Positions 12,092 through 16,260 of a DNA stretch of 16,260 nt are shown in pieces (the stretch's first letter is position 1; each line of letters opens with the position of its first letter). The stretch comes from Anthropogastromicrobium sp050944455 (GTDB lineage: Bacteria; Bacillota; Clostridia; Lachnospirales; Lachnospiraceae), in contig JBMNRC010000036.1 of assembly GCA_050944455.1 (NCBI GenBank), forward strand, positions 1 to 16,260, in the 5' to 3' direction. Both the position numbers and the translations under genes were made by a program. The notes under the pieces are model-generated. The model worked only from the letters and a program-made list of their open reading frames with translations, was not told the DNA's origin and ran no database searches.

Positions 12092-14368
12092 ATGTTAGTA
12101 ATTCCAGTATACAATCGAATCATCCTTCCGGACAGTGAAATCGTGTTTCAGACGCCGGAGTTCCGCGAACTCGCGGGCCGCGGCTTTTCCATCGGGGAAA
12201 ATGTCGTTCTGGCGGTGACCCATGAGCAGCTCAAGCGCAGCGAGCTGAAAAATGACAGCTTTTATCCGATCGGCGTTTCCGGGACAATCTCGGAAATCAA
12301 CCGCCAGGGCTATGTCGTGGTGCGCACATCGTACCGCGTGAACATCAGCCAGGTTTTCATCGGGCCGGACCAGTCCATCGGCCTGACGGCAGAGCCGAGG
12401 CCGGATACCGATCAGCCGGCGGAGGGGGAGGAAACCTCCAGCCTGGATTCCCTCAAGGAAGAAATCCTGAAGCTGGCGGACAAGTCCCAGGGAGGAGGGG
12501 AGTGGCTGAAGAGCGCGCTCAACACCGTCCATTCCCTGCAGACGCTCGCCTGCTTCGCGTCCCCGTGGATGACAATCTCCAACGAGGAGCGCTACAAGCT
12601 TCTGGAGGAGGACAGCGGCAAAAAGCGGATGTCCGAGATCGAGCGGACCCTCTATGAGTTTCTGGAGGTCGCCCGCGTGACCGGCGAAGCCAACGCCTCC
12701 CAGCAGAAGGAAGTGAAGGACGCCTACCGCGAGAGCGCGATCAAAAAGCAGATGGAATATCTGCAGAAAGAGCTCGACGGGATGCACCCCGAAAACCTGA
12801 CGGATCTGCAGCGCCTTGAGAAAAAGATCGAGGAGAGCGGCATGAACCCGGAAGCGCGCCGCGAGGCCGACAAGGTGCTCAACCGCCTGAAGCAGGAGGG
12901 ACAGCAGAGCCCCGAATCGGCGATGCTGTACGACTATCTGGATTTCCTGACCAGCCTGTCCTGGAAAAAAGAGGACATGAAGCATATCGATCTCTCCGAG
13001 GCGCGGAAAATCCTGGATGAGGATCACTACGGGCTGAAAAAGGTCAAGGAGAGAATCATCCAGCAGCTTGCCGTGATGAACCTGAAGCATCAGCAGCAGG
13101 GATCAATCCTGCTGTTTGTAGGCGCTCCGGGCACCGGCAAGACGAGCATCGGGCGCAGCATCGCCAGGGCCCTCGGGCGCAAATACGTGCGGGTGAGCCT
13201 CGGCGGAGTGCGCGATGAGGCGGATATCCGCGGCCACCGCCGTACCTACGTCGGCGCTATGCCCGGACGCATCATGGACGGCATCGCGAAGAGCGGAGTC
13301 TCCAACCCGGTGATGGTTCTCGACGAAGTCGACAAAATCGCTTCCTCGTACAGCGGGGATCCGGCCGGCGCGCTGCTGGAAGTGCTTGATCCCGAGCAGA
13401 ACAGCACCTTCACCGATCACTACATGAACGTGCCGTACGACCTGTCCAACGTGATGTTCATCTGCACGGCCAACACGACGGATACCATCCCGGAGCCGCT
13501 GCTCAACAGAATGGAAGTTATCCGTTTCACCGGCTATACGCCGGACGAAAAGCTCCAGATCGCGAAAAAACACCTGATTCCGAAGTCCATGGAGGCTATG
13601 GGAATCCCGGAAGGCAGACTGGTGATCCCGGATGAAACCATCGAGACGATCATCTCCGGCTACACCATGGAGGCCGGCGTGCGCGGACTCCGCCAGAGAA
13701 TCGACACCCTCTGCCGGCAGACCGCCGTGCGGATCGCGGACGGGGAGGAGGGCACGGTTACAATCCTTCCGGACCAGCTCAGCAGGGAACTCGATATGCG
13801 GCAGGTTCACCACGACCGCATCCTGCAGAAGACGAAGCCGGGCATTGTCACCGGTCTCGCGTGGACTCAGGTAGGCGGGGAAATCCTGTATATCGAAACC
13901 CTGTTCACCAAGGGGAACGGAAAGCTGATCCTCACCGGAAAACTGGGCGACGTGATGAAGGAATCGGCGCAGATCGCCGTGAGCCTGGTCAAGTCCCTGT
14001 TCCCGGACAAGGCCGATCTCTTTGAAAAGAATGACCTTCACATCCACGTGCCTGAAGGCGCGGTACCCAAGGACGGACCCTCCGCGGGCATTACGCTGAC
14101 CACCGCGCTTTCGTCCCTGGTGACGGGACATGCCGTCAGCCCGGATGTGGCGATGACCGGGGAAATTTCGCTGCGCGGGGCGGTTACGGCTATCGGCGGC
14201 CTTCCCGAAAAGCTGATGGCGGCCCAGCGCGCGGGCGTGACCAAAGTCTTTATCCCGAAGGACAACATCGAGGACCTGAAGGACGTCCAGAAAGAAGTCC
14301 GGGACGCCCTCACGATCATCCCGGTGTCGGATGCCACCGAAGTCCTCTCGGAGCTCGGCATCATGTGA
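12092..14368 (+). CDS. lon: ATP-dependent protease La (LonA)
   Basis: A 758-residue LonA protease that unfolds and degrades damaged or regulatory cytoplasmic proteins as an AAA+ ring. The order is: N-terminal substrate domain (1 to about 110), an acidic linker, a long helical region (about 190-300), and an AAA+ module with Walker A GAPGTGKT (344-351) and Walker B LDEVDK (Asp411-Glu412). The protease domain has PKDGPSAG with catalytic Ser664 and EKLMAA with catalytic Lys707, 43 residues apart as in E. coli Lon (Ser679, Lys722). The length is slightly under the usual 770-810, mostly because the N-terminal domain is short. AAGGAG lies 7 nt before the ATG. No CIRCE or CtsR site is visible, so control is more likely by the divergent TetR-type protein than by classical heat-shock repressors. 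Confidence 0.95.
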   Translation: MLVIPVYNRIILPDSEIVFQTPEFRELAGRGFSIGENVVLAVTHEQLKRSELKNDSFYPIGVSGTISEINRQGYVVVRTSYRVNISQVFIGPDQSIGLTAEPRPDTDQPAEGEETSSLDSLKEEILKLADKSQGGGEWLKSALNTVHSLQTLACFASPWMTISNEERYKLLEEDSGKKRMSEIERTLYEFLEVARVTGEANASQQKEVKDAYRESAIKKQMEYLQKELDGMHPENLTDLQRLEKKIEESGMNPEARREADKVLNRLKQEGQQSPESAMLYDYLDFLTSLSWKKEDMKHIDLSEARKILDEDHYGLKKVKERIIQQLAVMNLKHQQQGSILLFVGAPGTGKTSIGRSIARALGRKYVRVSLGGVRDEADIRGHRRTYVGAMPGRIMDGIAKSGVSNPVMVLDEVDKIASSYSGDPAGALLEVLDPEQNSTFTDHYMNVPYDLSNVMFICTANTTDTIPEPLLNRMEVIRFTGYTPDEKLQIAKKHLIPKSMEAMGIPEGRLVIPDETIETIISGYTMEAGVRGLRQRIDTLCRQTAVRIADGEEGTVTILPDQLSRELDMRQVHHDRILQKTKPGIVTGLAWTQVGGEILYIETLFTKGNGKLILTGKLGDVMKESAQIAVSLVKSLFPDKADLFEKNDLHIHVPEGAVPKDGPSAGITLTTALSSLVTGHAVSPDVAMTGEISLRGAVTAIGGLPEKLMAAQRAGVTKVFIPKDNIEDLKDVQKEVRDALTIIPVSDATEVLSELGIM

Positions 14369-14511
14369 ATCCGCAGATTTCATCGCAGAGTCTGGCATCC
14401 TACGAACCTGCAGATCTCATCGCAGAGTCTGGCATTCTACGAACCCGCAGATCTAATCACGGAACCTGGCGCCATACCTCCCGAAGATATCATGCATTCG
14501 CCCGGGTATCC
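14353..14511 (+). repeat. 37-bp tandem repeat starting at the lon stop codon
   Basis: Units beginning GAATCCGCAG (14367), GAACCTGCAG (14404) and GAACCCGCAG (14441) are spaced by exactly 37 bp. The first two continue with the same CGCAGAGTCTGGCAT block. A decayed fourth unit begins at about 14478, and a further fragment GCAAATTTCATAGAATCA lies just before the terminator. The last lon codons (GAGCTCGGCATCATG, then TGA) resemble the repeat block GAGTCTGGCATCCTA, so the array seems to have grown from the 3' end of lon. Confidence 0.75.
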
Positions 14512-14558
14512 TGGCAGCCTCGCAAATGCCATGCAAATTTCATAGAATCAGTGGCCAG

Positions 14559-14601
14559 AACCGGCGGCCGGAGTCCATCAGAACTCCGGCCGCCGGTTTT
14601 T
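14559..14601 (+). terminator. Rho-independent terminator of lon
   Basis: A perfect 16-bp stem (14559-14574 with 14583-14598) closes an 8-nt loop, CCATCAGA, with a T run (14597-14601) at its end. It lies about 190 nt past the lon stop, after the repeat array. The following 200 bp (14602-14803) hold no gene, only a 10-bp direct repeat CGGCGCAATT (14619 and 14673). Confidence 0.9.
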
Positions 14602-14845
14602 GCGGTTCACGCTGCCCGCGGCGCAATTTCGGCAGTTTTTCATAATTTTGCGGCCGAAGTCCGCGTGCATGTCGGCGCAATTACTGCGGCCGCTGCGGTC
14701 TGAGCCGTCGTTTGCGCATCATCTGCGCCTCCACCCTGCCCACGGATACTGCCGGGCACGCATTTGCACGCGGAACGGCCTGTATCTCATGTCTTGTGTT
14801 CAGCGTTGGTGTAAAGATTTTGTAGGTTAGAAAGAAAAAATAAAA

Positions 14846-14917
14846 GAGAGTACCTGATTTCCTGGATATAATAGAAATCGCTCGAAATCACTACCTATCC
14901 AAGAAAGAGGTACTCTC
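14846..14917 (+). promoter_or_regulatory. Transposase promoter inside a start-region inverted repeat
   Basis: GAGAGTACCT (14846-14855) pairs perfectly with AGGTACTCTC (14908-14917). The stem continues as TTTC, a mismatch, then TGGATA (14858-14868) with TATCCA and GAAA (14896-14906), about 20 pairs in all. The right arm contains the ribosome binding site (AGAGG, 14906-14910) and abuts the ATG at 14918. A TATAAT (14867-14872), without a good -35, lies at the loop edge, so a transcript from it would lack the left arm. A GAAATC direct repeat (14874 and 14884) lies in the loop. Confidence 0.65.
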
Positions 14918-16171
14918 ATGGACATTATAGCATTACTGAAGGATTTTGTTACAGGTCTCACGAAGGCAGGACAGGATTTTTTTGACCATCCGGAAAACTT
15001 CAGGCAGCTTGAGCAGACAGTAACAGATCTCAGTCATAAGGCAGCGGCCGATTACCTGGCAATGACCCTTTCACAAATGGATGAGATGATCTGCGGGAGC
15101 GGGCTCCGTATAGGCAGATACAAAGTTGTACGGCATGACCAGCGCACGCTGATCACGACTGCCGGAGACGTTACCTTCACCCATACCCTGTTCCTGGATC
15201 CCAAAGAAGGCTGCCGCCGGTACCTGCTCGATGAGATGCTCCATCTTCCGGACCGCGAAAGATTCAGCACACAGGCGGAAGCAAGGGTCCTGTCCGAAGC
15301 AGAAGTGCATTCTTATCAGCATGCCGCTGATTCGCTTCAGATAGGCCAGCAGAAAGTCTCCAGGACGGCAGTGATGCACAAGGTTCATGAGATGGTCGGG
15401 ACACTCCCGCCGGAAGAGCCGATTCCCGATGACCAGAAGAAACAGTGCAGATATCTTTACATCGATGCCGATGAAGACCATATCCCTTCCCAAAAAGAGA
15501 AAACCGGGAAGAACTGTTTCATCGGCAAGCTGGTTTACCTCTACGAAGGCAGGAGAGCCATCAGCAAGGGCAGGACAGAACTGGTAGCGCCGCATTACTT
15601 TTCCGGCCTTTACGAGGGGAGCAGTGGGAACGCGGAACTCTGGCAGAGCGTTGAGAAGTACATTGAGGAACACTATGACAGCGATGTTCTGAAAAAGGTC
15701 TACATCAACGGAGATGGCGGCAGCTGGATCAGGGCGGGCGTTGACTATGTGAATCACAGCGTATTCGTTGCCGACCGGTTCCACCTGATGAAGTACATCA
15801 ACCGCGCGGCGTCTTACACACTGGATGAATGTGAAGCCACCAGGGAGCGGTTCTACAAGTACATCTGCCAGAACAAACTGCCTGCAGCAATGGAACTGCT
15901 GACGCGGATACAGGATCATTGCGACGGAAGCGATAAAGCTGTCGCGGAATGCCGCAGTTACCTCGTCAACAACTGGGACGCGATCCAGAGGGCCTTTCAC
16001 GATAAACATGTGATCGGATGCAGCGCTGAAGGCCATGTGAGCAATGTCCTGTCTGACAGGATGAGCTCACGTCCGATGGGATGGAGCAAAGCAGGCTCAG
16101 ACCGCATGTGCCGGCTGAGATCCTATGTCCGCAACAACAGCCTGCTAAGTAAAAGTCAAGGAGGAAATTGA
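14918..16171 (+). CDS. ISLre2 family (UPF0236) transposase, probably 3'-truncated
   Basis: A 417-residue transposase. Family hallmarks are the N-terminal segment, IDADEDHIP (182-190), YINGDGGSWI (262-271), VADRFHLMKYINRA (284-297) and CSAEGHVSNVLSDRM followed by SSRPMGWSK (368-391). Probable catalytic acids are in IDADED, NGDGG and Glu371. Homologues usually run to about 450-480 residues after the YVRN segment. Here the protein diverges after YVRNN (403-407) and ends SLLSKSQGGN, so the last 40-60 residues seem lost. It may be inactive. The start ATG is set by AGAGG 7 nt upstream, inside the inverted repeat described above. Confidence 0.88.
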   Translation: MDIIALLKDFVTGLTKAGQDFFDHPENFRQLEQTVTDLSHKAAADYLAMTLSQMDEMICGSGLRIGRYKVVRHDQRTLITTAGDVTFTHTLFLDPKEGCRRYLLDEMLHLPDRERFSTQAEARVLSEAEVHSYQHAADSLQIGQQKVSRTAVMHKVHEMVGTLPPEEPIPDDQKKQCRYLYIDADEDHIPSQKEKTGKNCFIGKLVYLYEGRRAISKGRTELVAPHYFSGLYEGSSGNAELWQSVEKYIEEHYDSDVLKKVYINGDGGSWIRAGVDYVNHSVFVADRFHLMKYINRAASYTLDECEATRERFYKYICQNKLPAAMELLTRIQDHCDGSDKAVAECRSYLVNNWDAIQRAFHDKHVIGCSAEGHVSNVLSDRMSSRPMGWSKAGSDRMCRLRSYVRNNSLLSKSQGGN

Positions 16172-16202
16172 AAGAAAATGGAGAGTATTTTTGGCACAAG
16201 TA

Positions 16203-16232
16203 TTCAGGCCGTCTTCATCCAGGCGGCCTGAA
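16203..16232 (+). other. Hairpin downstream of the transposase
   Basis: TTCAGGCCG (16203-16211) and CGGCCTGAA (16224-16232) form a 9-bp stem around a 12-nt loop. No T run follows, so it is not a clear terminator. It lies in the sequence that replaces the expected end of the transposase. Confidence 0.35.
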
Positions 16233-16260
16233 ATGCCACAGTAAATGGCTTTAGGATTCT

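Larger units (their letters stand above)
14806..16171 (+). mobile_element. ISLre2-type insertion sequence, right part not resolved
   Basis: The transposase identifies the family. The left end is placed near 14806, where TTGGTGTAAAGATTTTGTAGG begins (key part GGTGTAAAGATTTTG), a plausible terminal inverted repeat followed by an A-rich stretch. No complementary right end is visible before 16260, so the element is either cut short or continues beyond the window. No target duplication can be checked. Confidence 0.6.

Noticed and set aside
12092..14368. lon as a BREX BrxL component of the neighbouring module
   Set aside because: BrxL resembles Lon only in part. This protein has the full LonA architecture with the standard Ser-Lys dyad spacing, has its own regulator and terminator, and is not in an operon with the BrxD-like genes.
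12095..14398. Long open frames on the minus strand opposite lon (331 and 431 codons)
   Set aside because: They are GC-rich shadow frames antisense to an unmistakable LonA with intact catalytic residues. They lack ribosome binding sites and recognisable motifs.
14353..14511. 37-bp repeats as a CRISPR array
   Set aside because: The units are directly adjacent with no spacers, and they decay progressively from the lon end.
15071..16036. 321-codon minus-strand frame opposite the transposase
   Set aside because: It is a shadow of the ISLre2 transposase with no family resemblance.

Overview
The window looks like a chromosomal segment from a GC-rich member of the Firmicutes, most likely a Lachnospiraceae-type Clostridium relative. 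This rests on strong AGGAGG-type ribosome binding sites, a TTG start, Firmicutes-style secreted proteins and lipoproteins, an ISLre2-family (UPF0236) transposase, and a TerB_N / BREX-ATPase / helicase gene set typical of that group. The genus cannot be fixed from the sequence alone. No rRNA, tRNA or CRISPR array was found.

Layout: (1) 1-634 is non-coding. It holds a 58-bp GC-rich tandem repeat with terminator-like hairpins, then a sigma-A promoter and a leader of about 220 nt containing a 15-bp hairpin. (2) 635-1972 encodes a secreted protein built of two copies of one unknown domain. (3) 1973-2471 is a decayed minus-strand gene whose 3' part encoded lysine/arginine-rich 21-residue repeats. 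(4) 2548-3816 encodes a lipoprotein that is visibly richer in A/T, followed by a strong terminator. (5) 4208-8349 is a two-gene operon: a BrxD-like P-loop ATPase and an Lhr/BrxHI-like DEVH helicase. (6) 8659-10962 is a convergent gene for a TerB_N/TerB_C protein. A 20-bp perfect stem separates it from the helicase. (7) 11128-11736 (minus) is a TetR-type regulator divergent from (8) 12092-14368, lon. A perfect 14-bp palindrome overlaps a good lon-facing promoter between them. (9) A 37-bp tandem repeat begins at the lon stop codon, followed by a strong terminator. (10) About 14806 to the end is an ISLre2-type insertion sequence whose transposase looks cut short and whose start region can fold into a read-through-blocking hairpin.

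How the genes may work together: the BrxD-like ATPase, the helicase and the TerB protein form the functional core. This trio is a known association in Firmicutes and shares its ATPase and helicase with type 2 BREX phage defence. No BREX methylase, PglZ, PglW or BrxL is present here, so it would be a stand-alone nucleic-acid-processing or defence/stress module of unproven function. The TetR protein probably controls itself and lon. A link between lon and the TerB trio is only positional.

A recurring oddity is degenerate tandem duplication with a period near 60 bp, seen in four separate places, plus low-complexity expansions in the helicase and TerB proteins.
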